DNA of 50,625 nt from Fidelibacterota bacterium (GTDB taxonomy: Bacteria; Fidelibacterota; UBA8477; JABMPR01): NCBI GenBank assembly GCA_016845065.1, contig JAERTG010000112.1, positions 1-50,625 on the forward strand. The letters are read 5' to 3'. The position numbers were made by a program, and so were the translations under genes. The stretch's first letter is position 1, and each line of letters starts with the position of its first letter. Below the pieces are notes generated by a model that saw nothing but the letters and a program-made list of their open reading frames with translations, was not told the origin of the DNA and made no database searches. Positions 7,400 through 16,175 of this stretch are shown here, piece by piece.

Positions 7400-9322
7400 A
7401 TGCGACATACCAAAGCCTATCTTTTCACACTCACCTTGCTATTATTTTTTATGGTGGTTCCAGCTCTGGGACAGGATGATGAATTTGAACCTATCGATAG
7501 TGATCAGTGTATTGATTGTCATGATACCAGCGAGATGGAGACCATTATTCAAGATGATTTGGATGGTTCCATTCACGAAGGACTGGAATGTCTGGACTGT
7601 CATGTATATCATGACACTGAACCACACACCGAGGAAGCTGAAAATTTCGTAGCTGGTTGTGAAGGCTGCCGGGATTGCCACGAAGATGCTTCTGATGAGT
7701 ATCAGGCACATGGTCGCTCAACAAAGGGTGAATGTGCAGACATGCCCACCTGTGCAGATTGTCACGGTGATCATAATGTTCTCCCAAGCTCAATGTTAAA
7801 CTCGAAAGTCAACCCTTCTAATCTGGCTAACACCTGTGGTAACTGTCACGAGAATATTGATCTAGTCAAACGGTATGAGATCCTTGTTGATCACCCCGTT
7901 GAGATCTATAACAGCAGTGTACATGGTAAAGCAACCGGTGAAGGTAACATAAAGGCTGCTTCTTGCGATGATTGCCACTCTTCGGGTGGGACCTCTCATG
8001 GAATTTATCCCCCCACCAATCCGGAATCTTCGATTTACCATCTGAATATTCCAGAAACATGTGGAAAATGCCATCCAGAAGCAGAGAAAGATTACAGGGA
8101 GGGTATCCACGGAAAACTAGCTGCACGCGGTATGGCCAATGCACCGGTGTGTACTGATTGTCATGGCGAACATGGTATTATCTCTCCAGATGATCCCCTT
8201 TCGCCTGTTTCGTCACATCGTGTAGCAGCTGCAACTTGTGAACCCTGTCACGAATCAACTGTTCTCAATGAGCGTCTGGGCACCCGCGGTGAGGTAAGCA
8301 ATTATGTAGATAGTTATCATGGCTTAAAGAGCCAGGCAGGTGACTTGCATGTTGCAAATTGCGAGTCCTGTCATGGTGCCCACCGGATCCTACCCAGTAC
8401 AGATTCGACGTCAACCATTCACCCTTTAAATCTTGCTGCAACCTGTGGTGAATGTCACCCCGGTATGAGTGATGAGCTGGCAGCAGTTACCATTCATGGA
8501 CTGGGCGACGAAGATCCACGTCACTGGTTGGCCGTTCTCATCGAGAAAATTTACATCCTGCTCATTGCTGTCGTCATCGGTGGTATGTTCCTTCATACCG
8601 TTCTTGATTACTTAAAGCAAGTCCGTATGCAGATGAAAGAGCCTTCAATCCGACGGATGCGTGGACTGGAAGTTGCCCAACATACAGCTTTGCTGGTTTC
8701 TTTCTTCACGTTAGTAATTTCAGGTTTTTCACTACGCTTCAATGAATCCTGGATCGCAGAGTTCTTCTTTGGCTGGGAAGGTGGATTTGAATTTAGGGGA
8801 ATTCTTCATCGCTATGCTGCTGTTTTCATGATCATAGCCTCTGTTTGGCACTTCTTCTTCCTGTTCACAAAACGTGGGAAACAGTTTGTGAAGGATATGA
8901 TTCCGGGAATCCGAGATATCAAGGAATTTTGGGAAATGTTACTATACTTCTTTGACTTTAGAAACCACGAACCCCGATTTGGTAGATTTGCCTATGCAGA
9001 AAAGCTGGAATACTGGGCGGGAGTCTGGGGAAATATTGTCATGATCGCCACTGGACTGGTGCTCTGGTTTGACAACTTCTTCATACAGAAGTTCTCCAGT
9101 GCATTCCTGGATGTTTCACTCGTCATCCACTATTGGGAAGCCTGGCTGGCAACCCTGGCCATTCTCATCTGGCACCTGTACAACACAGTATTCAGACCCA
9201 GTGTAGGTCCTATGAACACCAGTTGGCTATCAGGTAAGATGCCAAAAGCCATGTTCGAACACGAACATGGTGGCGCCAGCCCAGATCCAGATATCAACCC
9301 CCCTGAGGAGGATGAGGAATAA
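7400..9322 (+). CDS. Fused 11-heme cytochrome c / membrane cytochrome b (CbcL-like)
   Basis: A 640-residue inner-membrane protein. Signal peptide 1-25; periplasmic region about 26-375 with 11 CXXCH sites (first CIDCH, last CGECH); then a transmembrane helix near 380-402 and a four-helix b-type cytochrome domain (about 418-620). Candidate heme-b ligands are in VAQH, LHRYAA, VWHFFF, IHYWEAW and IWHLYN. The C-terminus is acidic. This c-plus-b plan is like Geobacter CbcL, an inner-membrane quinol oxidase that feeds periplasmic cytochromes at low potential; that role is inferred. The b domain is a clear relative of the separate cytochrome b at 19943-20635 (shared PRF.RF.Y.EK..YWA and IWH.YN), and its last c-heme region matches the protein at 20632. 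It is followed by a bidirectional terminator. Confidence 0.9.
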   Translation: MRHTKAYLFTLTLLLFFMVVPALGQDDEFEPIDSDQCIDCHDTSEMETIIQDDLDGSIHEGLECLDCHVYHDTEPHTEEAENFVAGCEGCRDCHEDASDEYQAHGRSTKGECADMPTCADCHGDHNVLPSSMLNSKVNPSNLANTCGNCHENIDLVKRYEILVDHPVEIYNSSVHGKATGEGNIKAASCDDCHSSGGTSHGIYPPTNPESSIYHLNIPETCGKCHPEAEKDYREGIHGKLAARGMANAPVCTDCHGEHGIISPDDPLSPVSSHRVAAATCEPCHESTVLNERLGTRGEVSNYVDSYHGLKSQAGDLHVANCESCHGAHRILPSTDSTSTIHPLNLAATCGECHPGMSDELAAVTIHGLGDEDPRHWLAVLIEKIYILLIAVVIGGMFLHTVLDYLKQVRMQMKEPSIRRMRGLEVAQHTALLVSFFTLVISGFSLRFNESWIAEFFFGWEGGFEFRGILHRYAAVFMIIASVWHFFFLFTKRGKQFVKDMIPGIRDIKEFWEMLLYFFDFRNHEPRFGRFAYAEKLEYWAGVWGNIVMIATGLVLWFDNFFIQKFSSAFLDVSLVIHYWEAWLATLAILIWHLYNTVFRPSVGPMNTSWLSGKMPKAMFEHEHGGASPDPDINPPEEDEE

Positions 9323-9345
9323 GCTGACTCACTAAGCTTTCTGAT

Positions 9346-9388
9346 AAATAAAAAGCCCTGCCGATCTTCACATCAGCAGGGCTTTTTT
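9346..9388. terminator. Bidirectional terminator between convergent genes
   Basis: AGCCCTGC (9354-9361) and GCAGGGCT (9376-9383) form an 8-bp perfect stem. A T run follows on the plus strand and an A-rich run precedes it (T-rich on the minus strand), so it can end both the cytochrome group and the LVIVD gene. Confidence 0.9.
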
Positions 9389-9420
9389 CTTTGTTACTCG
9401 GATATACTTGGGGTATTTAT

Positions 9421-11598
9421 TTATCGCAAACACACCATCTTTATTGTCTGAGTATATGATTTAGATTCCAATCTGCAAAAATACACTCCTGTACTCACCT
9501 GATTACCATGTTGCTTGCTGCCATCCCATTGAAATTCATAGTTTCCAGGCGGGGTTGATCCATCCTGGAATGTCATGATTTCCCGACCAATCATATCATA
9601 TATGGTTATCTTGATATTTGATAATTCAGGAATAGAGTAGCTGATTGTAGTGGTAGGGTTAAATGGGTTTGGGAAATTCTGAGCCAATTCAAATTGACCT
9701 GGAATAACCTTGTCCCGATTTGTTAGTGGCAATGCATTTGAGCTGATTACATAGAGACCATTGTCACCATCAGCCACATAGATATAGCTGCCATTGACAT
9801 TTGCACACATGGCAAAACCACCCGTGTTGTAATATCCGATTTCGGTGGGATGCGCGGGATCAGATACATCTATTACCCGCAGACCTTCTTGACCATCTGC
9901 CAGATAAACCACCTCGTCGTTACATGAGACTTGAACTGCTAATCCGTTAGTCTCGAGGGCACCTACTTCTGTAGGATTCAAGGGGTCAGAAATATCTACT
10001 ACCCTTAAACCGGCATCATATGCTGCCAAGTATGCATATTCACCACTCACTGTCACTCCATATATCTCTACATCATCAATCATGAGGTTAGCTACCACCA
10101 CAGGATTTAGTGGGTCAGAAATGTCATAAATGCCTAGTCCAGCCCAAAGTTCGGCAGTATACAGATAGTTAGCATTAATGATCACATCAACAGCACTTCC
10201 TTCTGTGAAGAGGTCAGCGGTATCAGCAGGGGCTGAAGGATCAGAAATATTTAAGACAGTAATACCATTCCCCACATAATATGCATAATCACCCTTGAGA
10301 GCGATGTCGTAATAATGGGGACCCCACCAGCCTCTATGTCCATAGTATACACCCACTTCAGAGGGTGATGCTGGGTCGGATATATCCAGAAAGTGAAGAC
10401 CCGTATGCAAACCTAAAACGGCTGCAAAATCACCGTTTACATCAATACGATGAGCAGTCGCTGTTTCACCCTCCTCAAACACCAGATGGTGCGAGCCAAC
10501 TTCAACAGGAGTGGATGGATCAGATATATCCAATATTCGTAGACCTCCAAACTCATCTGCAACATAGGCTAAATCATTTGATACTTTAACGTCCAAAGCA
10601 AAACCTGCAGTAGCTATCGAATCCATAGTAATTGGCTCGGTAGGAACTGATACATCAATCATCCTCAAACCAAAATACCCATTTGCCGAGAATACTCGAT
10701 TACCATTTAGCGCGACACCAGAGAGAATGTGATTGTAGTCCGATGTCTCATATGATCCGACAAACTCTGGATTTTGAGGGTTTGACATATCTATTATTGT
10801 TATGCCGTGATAGCTATTTGCATAGAGTTCGTTATCCGCTATGCACATACTCGTGACTAAATCATATTCGTTATAGGTTCCAGTGATTGATGGATTCGCA
10901 GGATCTGATATATCAATAGCCTGAAGTCCTCCACCCTCACTATACAAATAAGCAAACTCTGTATCTTCGGCTGTGCAAATGGAAAGTCCATCCAGAGGAG
11001 CTAAATTTGCTATTTCAGCAGGATTCGAAGGATCCGAAACATCAATGATTCTCATACCGTGATCCAGGGAAGTCATATATATATAATCCCCTTTTAACGC
11101 CAAATCTTTGGCACTGTCCTCTGTTTCCAGATAGCCTACTTCAGTTGGATCAGTTGGATCTGAAATATCAATAATCCTAAGCCCGGAATGTCCGCTTGCG
11201 ATGTAGGCAAAATCACCATCAATTTCCACCTGATAGGCAAAGCCTTCCGTATCAATAAACCCAACTTCTTCTGGATTTGCTGGTTCTGTGATATCGATAA
11301 TCCGCAGACCATCATACCAGTCAGCTACATATACATAATTGCCACTGATAGTTACACCCAGCACTACGGAGGGTGTAAGAATCCGTCCGCGTTCAATTGT
11401 GTTTGAAGGGTCTGAAATATCTGCTACAACGAGATATCCTCCGTTCCCGTAGCAGGCAATGTTTCCTGACACATCAACATCGTAGCATGGACCGTCAGCC
11501 CAGCGACCAACAAGAACTGTATTGCTTTCCTGTCCATCAGTATTGGCGCAGAGTACCATGAACAGAAATAAGATTGATGCTCTGATTTGCTTTCTCAT
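9421..11598 (-). CDS. Secreted LVIVD-repeat propeller protein with type IX-style sorting domain
   Basis: A 725-residue exported protein. Signal peptide MRKQIRASILFLFMVLCANT... (cut near 22-23). The body holds about 13 LVIVD repeats of 42-50 residues, each ending in variants of GLRIIDISDPxxP; these fold into beta-propellers. The C-terminal 90 residues contain QNFPNPFNPTTTI and a FlgD-like Ig fold (IYDMIGREI, STGVYFCRL), the usual secretion/anchoring signal in FCB bacteria. Ribosome site GGAGGGG is strong. The gene stands alone between two cytochrome groups, so a scaffold or adhesion role at the cell surface near the cytochromes is possible but not shown. Repeat number and order look intact, with no frame break. 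Confidence 0.88.
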   Translation of the reverse strand: MRKQIRASILFLFMVLCANTDGQESNTVLVGRWADGPCYDVDVSGNIACYGNGGYLVVADISDPSNTIERGRILTPSVVLGVTISGNYVYVADWYDGLRIIDITEPANPEEVGFIDTEGFAYQVEIDGDFAYIASGHSGLRIIDISDPTDPTEVGYLETEDSAKDLALKGDYIYMTSLDHGMRIIDVSDPSNPAEIANLAPLDGLSICTAEDTEFAYLYSEGGGLQAIDISDPANPSITGTYNEYDLVTSMCIADNELYANSYHGITIIDMSNPQNPEFVGSYETSDYNHILSGVALNGNRVFSANGYFGLRMIDVSVPTEPITMDSIATAGFALDVKVSNDLAYVADEFGGLRILDISDPSTPVEVGSHHLVFEEGETATAHRIDVNGDFAAVLGLHTGLHFLDISDPASPSEVGVYYGHRGWWGPHYYDIALKGDYAYYVGNGITVLNISDPSAPADTADLFTEGSAVDVIINANYLYTAELWAGLGIYDISDPLNPVVVANLMIDDVEIYGVTVSGEYAYLAAYDAGLRVVDISDPLNPTEVGALETNGLAVQVSCNDEVVYLADGQEGLRVIDVSDPAHPTEIGYYNTGGFAMCANVNGSYIYVADGDNGLYVISSNALPLTNRDKVIPGQFELAQNFPNPFNPTTTISYSIPELSNIKITIYDMIGREIMTFQDGSTPPGNYEFQWDGSKQHGNQVSTGVYFCRLESKSYTQTIKMVCLR

Positions 11599-11695
11599 AA
11601 CTTCCCCTCCAGAAAATTCATTGTCTTCTCATGGAAGAAAATACAACACGAGACAAGCCAGATCATCTTTACTATATCTATACAAGGACACTTTT

Positions 11696-11723
11696 TTTAT
11701 AGGACGAGCACTCCTCCTTACAA
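11696..11723 (-). promoter_or_regulatory. Candidate promoter for the LVIVD gene
   Basis: On the minus strand TTGTAA, a 16-bp spacer and TATAAA form a fair sigma-70-type promoter, about 98 nt upstream of the start codon. The -35 box has two mismatches. Confidence 0.4.
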
Positions 11724-11802
11724 CTGGGCAAGCTGTATCTCATTCAATAAGCAGGTTTTTAGATAGAGGAAGCGTCTAATTGATTATAAGATGCAAGCAG
11801 AA

Positions 11803-11841
11803 TTGAAAAGACCCCCCTATCAATTCAATGATAGGGAGGCC
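11803..11841 (-). terminator. Terminator of the large cytochrome operon
   Basis: On the minus strand CCTCCCTATCA pairs with TGATAGGGGGG (one wobble) around a short loop, followed by TCTTTTC. It lies about 30 nt past the last cytochrome gene stop. Confidence 0.8.
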
Positions 11842-11868
11842 AAAATAAATAACTCGATTTAGCGAACG

Positions 11869-13497
11869 CTAGTAAACATCCCTCAGATGTTTACCCTCAT
11901 GACATTTCAGTGTACAGGTTCCATGACCTGGTTCCAGACTTTCAACCTCTTTTACACCATTAATACTGGTGATATGAGATTGATTCAAATCTATGAGACC
12001 TGGGGAATCAACGCTGCCGTGGGGATTGTGACAGGCTGAGCAGCTGTAGCCTGCCCTGCTGATATGGAGATCATGGAATTTAAAACCATCATTTCCAGTA
12101 ATCTTACGTTGGTCATGACATTTAAAACATAGTTCCTGCTCTTCAATACTGGCATATGGGAAGTCACTGTAAGGTGCCTTGAGAATGTGAGGCAGGCTAG
12201 ATCCGTGAGGTCCCTGGGGACCATAAGGGTCATCATTTCCATGACAATCAGAACAGGTGATTAAGGACTGTTCACTCCAACCATCCTTCAAACTGGGAAC
12301 GCGTTGGGATAGTCCAATATTTTCTATAGGATGATAGCTACGATTTCCAACGCTGAGCAACCGGGCAACATCGTTTCCAGAGTTCACATTCTGATTTTGC
12401 CCATGGCATTTGTAACAAACTTCGTATTCATAATCAACTTGATCCTTATGAAATCCGATTGCATCGACACCCTCAACAAAAGCCAGGCTTCCATCCAGGA
12501 CAGGGGAAACATTTTGTTCTGTGACAGCATGCGGATTGTGGCAATCACCACAACGGACAAAACGATCATCAGCTAAACCGAAATTCCATGGAGAGTCACT
12601 ATCTGAATCATATCCGACATCAGTAACATTAGGATTGATCCTGATGGGGTGAGTAAATGGTTTTTCGAAAACTTCTTCGAGATTCTTTATACTGGCAATT
12701 TCTGTATCCTCATCAGTTCGACCATCATGACAGGTCATACAGAGTGTGTTTTCATCCGCTCTCAACAATTTTGCATTGGTTGGCAGAGTATGAATGGAAT
12801 GACATTGCAAACAGGCGACTTCTTCAAGATCAGCATGGAGTGGATTCTGAGGGTTACCATGTGTGGACAATTCCCAGTTTTGCATAGAATGACATTCCAG
12901 GCAAATTTCAGATCCCCGGTTTGACACTCTGAGGAAATGACCTTTTTCATTGTTATGTGGATCGTGACAGGTGATACAACCAACCTGGTTTTGATCAGTT
13001 AGCATCAATTCTGAAGCCTCATCAGGACGGTTAATCTCCTTCCCCGACTTTGGAAAGTTGAAAAGATGCATATTGTAATTGGCTGGTGCTTGAACTTCAG
13101 GCGCAGTCATGTTCACCTGAGGATGTTTTTGCTCTCCTCGATGTGGAAAACTACGAGCCATGGATCCATCGTGACACGATAGGCAATTGCGACTCCCCGG
13201 ATCCAGAGTATGAACATGGTCATCAGCAGGATCCACTACCTTATTTATATCAAATCTTGGGATTGATATCTTCCTATACCACAAGGGCTCAACCGCTGTG
13301 GCTTTATTTGGCACATGGCAAGAACGGCAGAGTGAAAAATCGACAAGCACGCTATCAAGCATCAGAACATCTTTATTCATCATAAGATTGTGTGGAGTGT
13401 CAGCAATCTTGCTCTTGTTTTGAAGATCTTCCAATCCCTGAGCCCATATGGACGTTGCTAGCAGACAAACAATGGGAATAATTTTTAGCTTGATCAT
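11869..13497 (-). CDS. Multiheme cytochrome c, 11 CXXCH + 1 CX3CH
   Basis: A 542-residue exported cytochrome. I take the ATG at 13497: it has GAGG upstream, starts the signal peptide MIKLKIIPIVCLLATSIWAQ, and overlaps the stop of the beta-barrel gene by ATGA; a longer frame begins at 13521. Eleven CXXCH sites (CRSCH to CSACH) occur mostly as doubled-CXXCH pairs with NPH/DPH after them, and a twelfth site near the C-terminus is CTLKCH. It is the last gene of the operon, directly after the beta-barrel. By analogy with porin-cytochrome conduits this would be the cytochrome that sits inside or below the barrel and carries electrons across the outer membrane; no lipobox is seen. The conduit role is inference from the pairing. 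Confidence 0.88.
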   Translation of the reverse strand: MIKLKIIPIVCLLATSIWAQGLEDLQNKSKIADTPHNLMMNKDVLMLDSVLVDFSLCRSCHVPNKATAVEPLWYRKISIPRFDINKVVDPADDHVHTLDPGSRNCLSCHDGSMARSFPHRGEQKHPQVNMTAPEVQAPANYNMHLFNFPKSGKEINRPDEASELMLTDQNQVGCITCHDPHNNEKGHFLRVSNRGSEICLECHSMQNWELSTHGNPQNPLHADLEEVACLQCHSIHTLPTNAKLLRADENTLCMTCHDGRTDEDTEIASIKNLEEVFEKPFTHPIRINPNVTDVGYDSDSDSPWNFGLADDRFVRCGDCHNPHAVTEQNVSPVLDGSLAFVEGVDAIGFHKDQVDYEYEVCYKCHGQNQNVNSGNDVARLLSVGNRSYHPIENIGLSQRVPSLKDGWSEQSLITCSDCHGNDDPYGPQGPHGSSLPHILKAPYSDFPYASIEEQELCFKCHDQRKITGNDGFKFHDLHISRAGYSCSACHNPHGSVDSPGLIDLNQSHITSINGVKEVESLEPGHGTCTLKCHEGKHLRDVY

Positions 13498-15143
13498 AGC
13501 TGCCTCACAAAACGCATCCATATCGAGAATTTATCATCAAACATGGTATCTGGTTGACCCTGGGCTTGAACTTCAAGAACCCAATTGAAATAGTGCATAT
13601 TCACTTTTATAAATGAGTTCAGCCATAGGTAGTCAGGATAGATTTCTGATTTATAGCGATACATGCTGATCAAATTCAAACTGCTTCCAGGAGACATATG
13701 GTAGGTGAACCTGGTATTGAGGTGAAGACGCAAATCACTTTCATCACCCAAATCACTCACGGTGAGATGATCCAATGAAGCTCTCAACTTCCTCTTTACA
13801 TATTTAAACTGCACGTTGTGTGTGATGGCGTTACGCAGGGTATCTTCAGAAAAATCCAGATCGGTTCCGAAATGATTTAACAGTCGAAATGTGTTGGCAA
13901 CTTGAACCTTCTGACCTGGCCAAAGATCTACAGTCAGATCTAATCGATGATCTATATCGTAGCGAGGATCTTCACTGACCTCATCCAGACCAATAAAGAT
14001 TTCACCTTCGGAATGATCACTCAAACCCACACGTAATTTCCTGTTTTGCATCAGAGGGAGTCTCTCCTCCAATTCAAAACGTAAATCCAGACCGGAGCCA
14101 AAACGATAAGATTCCTTATAACCAAATTGGAGCACGCCAAGTGCAGTTTTTCTATCTCCGAGACGCCAATGCAAACCAGCTAGATAAGCCCTCCAATGAT
14201 ACTGTGGATCACCGCTTAACGGTTTGACTTTGCTTCCTTCACCCAGCAGTTGAAAGGCCAGGGCATCACTTTTCTTCCAACGATAATCCAGATCGTAGGC
14301 TTGTGTATTGAGATAGCTGCCACGATAGGATACCTGTTGATTGTTCATGTGTGCCCAGACAGTGGAACGGTTGGATAATTGATAGTTTACACGTTGATAA
14401 ACTCGCCAATACGCATTTCCGCCATAGTTATAGACGGAGTTAATTGCTGTCCAGTTTAAGCCTTTTGCAGGACTTCCGTACCACTGAATGGACATGTTGG
14501 ATCTGTCGTTGTCCCCGCTTGTAACATCATCATTTATTAAATCTTTTTCACCACGAAATCGAAATTGCATACCCAGCAGTTTCTGTTCGAGATGAAGCTT
14601 GGCAAATTGGTGATCTATTGTATTGGTGTCGCGTTTTGAGTTCCTAAATCCATAGGCAACGAGCATCCGCCCATTGTTGGGAAGGCTGGACCTAAATTGA
14701 AGCCCGCTGACCTGCTCCTTGTGTTGCAGGCTATCCTGTGCGATCTGCATAGGGTTTCTTAACTGAGAATAACTAAACATCTCAATGGTGGTTTGACGAA
14801 AGGGTTGAATTTGCGCCTTGGCCTGGAATTCAGGAATAAATTCAGTCCGCCCAAGCTGGGTGGAACCTCGTAGAAGTCCACCACCACTCAGACTATAGTT
14901 AAAATCCAGATAGTTAAATTGCTGGTGAATGCCCCAGTTAATTCGTTCCATGTGAACCAAATTACTATTGTCCTCAGTTTCACTGGTGATCATTCCGACT
15001 CTACTTTCAACTCTGCCAATACTTGTCATATCAAGGGCAAATCCCTGACTGCCAAGCAAAGCCAGACTAAGAACACCTAGCAACATCAATCTCATGGGAG
15101 GTGCTGTCTGATTTGTATAATTAAGCTTCATATCCCCGCTCAC
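13494..15143 (-). CDS. Outer-membrane beta-barrel, probable conduit porin
   Basis: A 549-residue protein with a signal peptide ending ...LGVLSLALLGSQGFA and a body of alternating polar/aromatic strands (for example FNYLDFNYSLSGGGLL, MQFRFRGEKDL, FTYHMSPGSSLNLISMYRY) typical of a large beta-barrel of some 20 or more strands. The C-terminus ends in an aromatic-rich strand. No heme sites are present. It is not clearly similar to MtrB by eye, but barrels of this kind beside multiheme genes act as sleeves for cytochromes (MtrAB, OmbB-OmaB). The long frame starts with GTG that shares one base with the upstream stop (TAGTG); an ATG 12 nt later (15131) with GGGG just before it is equally possible. 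It overlaps the next gene by ATGA. Confidence 0.78.
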   Translation of the reverse strand: MSGDMKLNYTNQTAPPMRLMLLGVLSLALLGSQGFALDMTSIGRVESRVGMITSETEDNSNLVHMERINWGIHQQFNYLDFNYSLSGGGLLRGSTQLGRTEFIPEFQAKAQIQPFRQTTIEMFSYSQLRNPMQIAQDSLQHKEQVSGLQFRSSLPNNGRMLVAYGFRNSKRDTNTIDHQFAKLHLEQKLLGMQFRFRGEKDLINDDVTSGDNDRSNMSIQWYGSPAKGLNWTAINSVYNYGGNAYWRVYQRVNYQLSNRSTVWAHMNNQQVSYRGSYLNTQAYDLDYRWKKSDALAFQLLGEGSKVKPLSGDPQYHWRAYLAGLHWRLGDRKTALGVLQFGYKESYRFGSGLDLRFELEERLPLMQNRKLRVGLSDHSEGEIFIGLDEVSEDPRYDIDHRLDLTVDLWPGQKVQVANTFRLLNHFGTDLDFSEDTLRNAITHNVQFKYVKRKLRASLDHLTVSDLGDESDLRLHLNTRFTYHMSPGSSLNLISMYRYKSEIYPDYLWLNSFIKVNMHYFNWVLEVQAQGQPDTMFDDKFSIWMRFVRQL

Positions 15144-16174
15144 TATTGTGCGAAATATTGAAATATTTGTACTCGGTTATTATATGGATCAGCAACAAAC
15201 AGGCGCTGCTCTTGATCAATAAATAAATTGCGTGGCATCAGGAATTGGCCTTGTCCACTCCCTGTTTCACCGAAATAGAAAAGCAGCGCACCAGTAGGGT
15301 CGAACATCTGAATATTGCCAAAGGCGGCATCACCAATAAAAAGTGTACCGTCAACGGCCAAAGCAATACCCTTTGGAAAAGCAAAACTCCCAGGAACCTG
15401 ATCGTACTCACCAAAACTATTGATAAACTGAAATTCATGATCGTATTGTTTGACCTTGCGAGCCATTCCATCTAAAACATAAATATCCCCATTAACGGCA
15501 TCGACTGTCATGGCCAGGGGACTCTGCAGGACACCGTGTAAATGTCCACTTCGCCCCACTTGAGCGAGATATTCGCCTCTGGGTGAAAATACAAATACCC
15601 TATTTGCGGGTGGATCTGCAATGAGCAATCGATTTGAATACCCATCAAAACACAGACCACCTGGCCGTTGCATGTCAGCATGCTTCATTGTCCCGACCAG
15701 ATTGAACTGATAATCCAAAATGTGCACAGTGCCACCCATCAAATCACTAACAAATATCCTATCTGGTCCTGCAGCAATGGAAGTTGGATGTAAAATCTCT
15801 GGGAGTCGAACACGTTCACTGTTCAGCCATTCCCCTTCCACCTCATTATAAATGGAGATGAAGCCAGCTTCAGACTCAACAATCAGTAAACGTCCTTCTT
15901 GGTCAACAACCATATCCGTAGGCTGGTTTAAGGTGAATTTCCTTTCTGGACCTACTATCATACCTAGAAAACGGCTGAATAAGCCTTCAGGTGTGTCTTG
16001 GGCTCCTTCAATAACTTGTTCAAGGGACAAATAGGGTTGAGGGATATCAGCCGGGTAATTCACAGCCTCGTTGACCTTACTGTTTGAAGCACATCCCACA
16101 AGTCCAAACATAAAAACCGCCATGATGAGCATAAAAACTGGTAGGTAGGTTTTAAAAGACGTGGTGTCACTCAT
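15143..16174 (-). CDS. NHL-repeat propeller lipoprotein
   Basis: A 343-residue lipoprotein: signal segment YLPVFMLIMAVFMFGLVGC with lipobox LVGC. After a short linker, six NHL repeats form one beta-propeller (FTLNQPTDMVVDQEGRLLIV, PTSIAAGPDRIFVSD, RPGGLCFDGYSNRLLIADP, SPLAMTVDAVNGDIYVLD, FPKGIALAVDGTLFIGD, MPRNLFIDQEQRLFVADP). NHL propellers bind partners rather than catalyse. Genes of this type recur beside multiheme cytochromes in metal-reducing bacteria, so a scaffold role for the outer-membrane conduit is likely but inferred. It begins one base after the stop of the 18-heme gene, so translation is coupled. No asparagine/aspartate sorting residue at +2 can settle the inner or outer membrane, since sorting rules for this phylum are not known. 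Confidence 0.88.
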   Translation of the reverse strand: MSDTTSFKTYLPVFMLIMAVFMFGLVGCASNSKVNEAVNYPADIPQPYLSLEQVIEGAQDTPEGLFSRFLGMIVGPERKFTLNQPTDMVVDQEGRLLIVESEAGFISIYNEVEGEWLNSERVRLPEILHPTSIAAGPDRIFVSDLMGGTVHILDYQFNLVGTMKHADMQRPGGLCFDGYSNRLLIADPPANRVFVFSPRGEYLAQVGRSGHLHGVLQSPLAMTVDAVNGDIYVLDGMARKVKQYDHEFQFINSFGEYDQVPGSFAFPKGIALAVDGTLFIGDAAFGNIQMFDPTGALLFYFGETGSGQGQFLMPRNLFIDQEQRLFVADPYNNRVQIFQYFAQ

Positions 16175-16175
16175 C

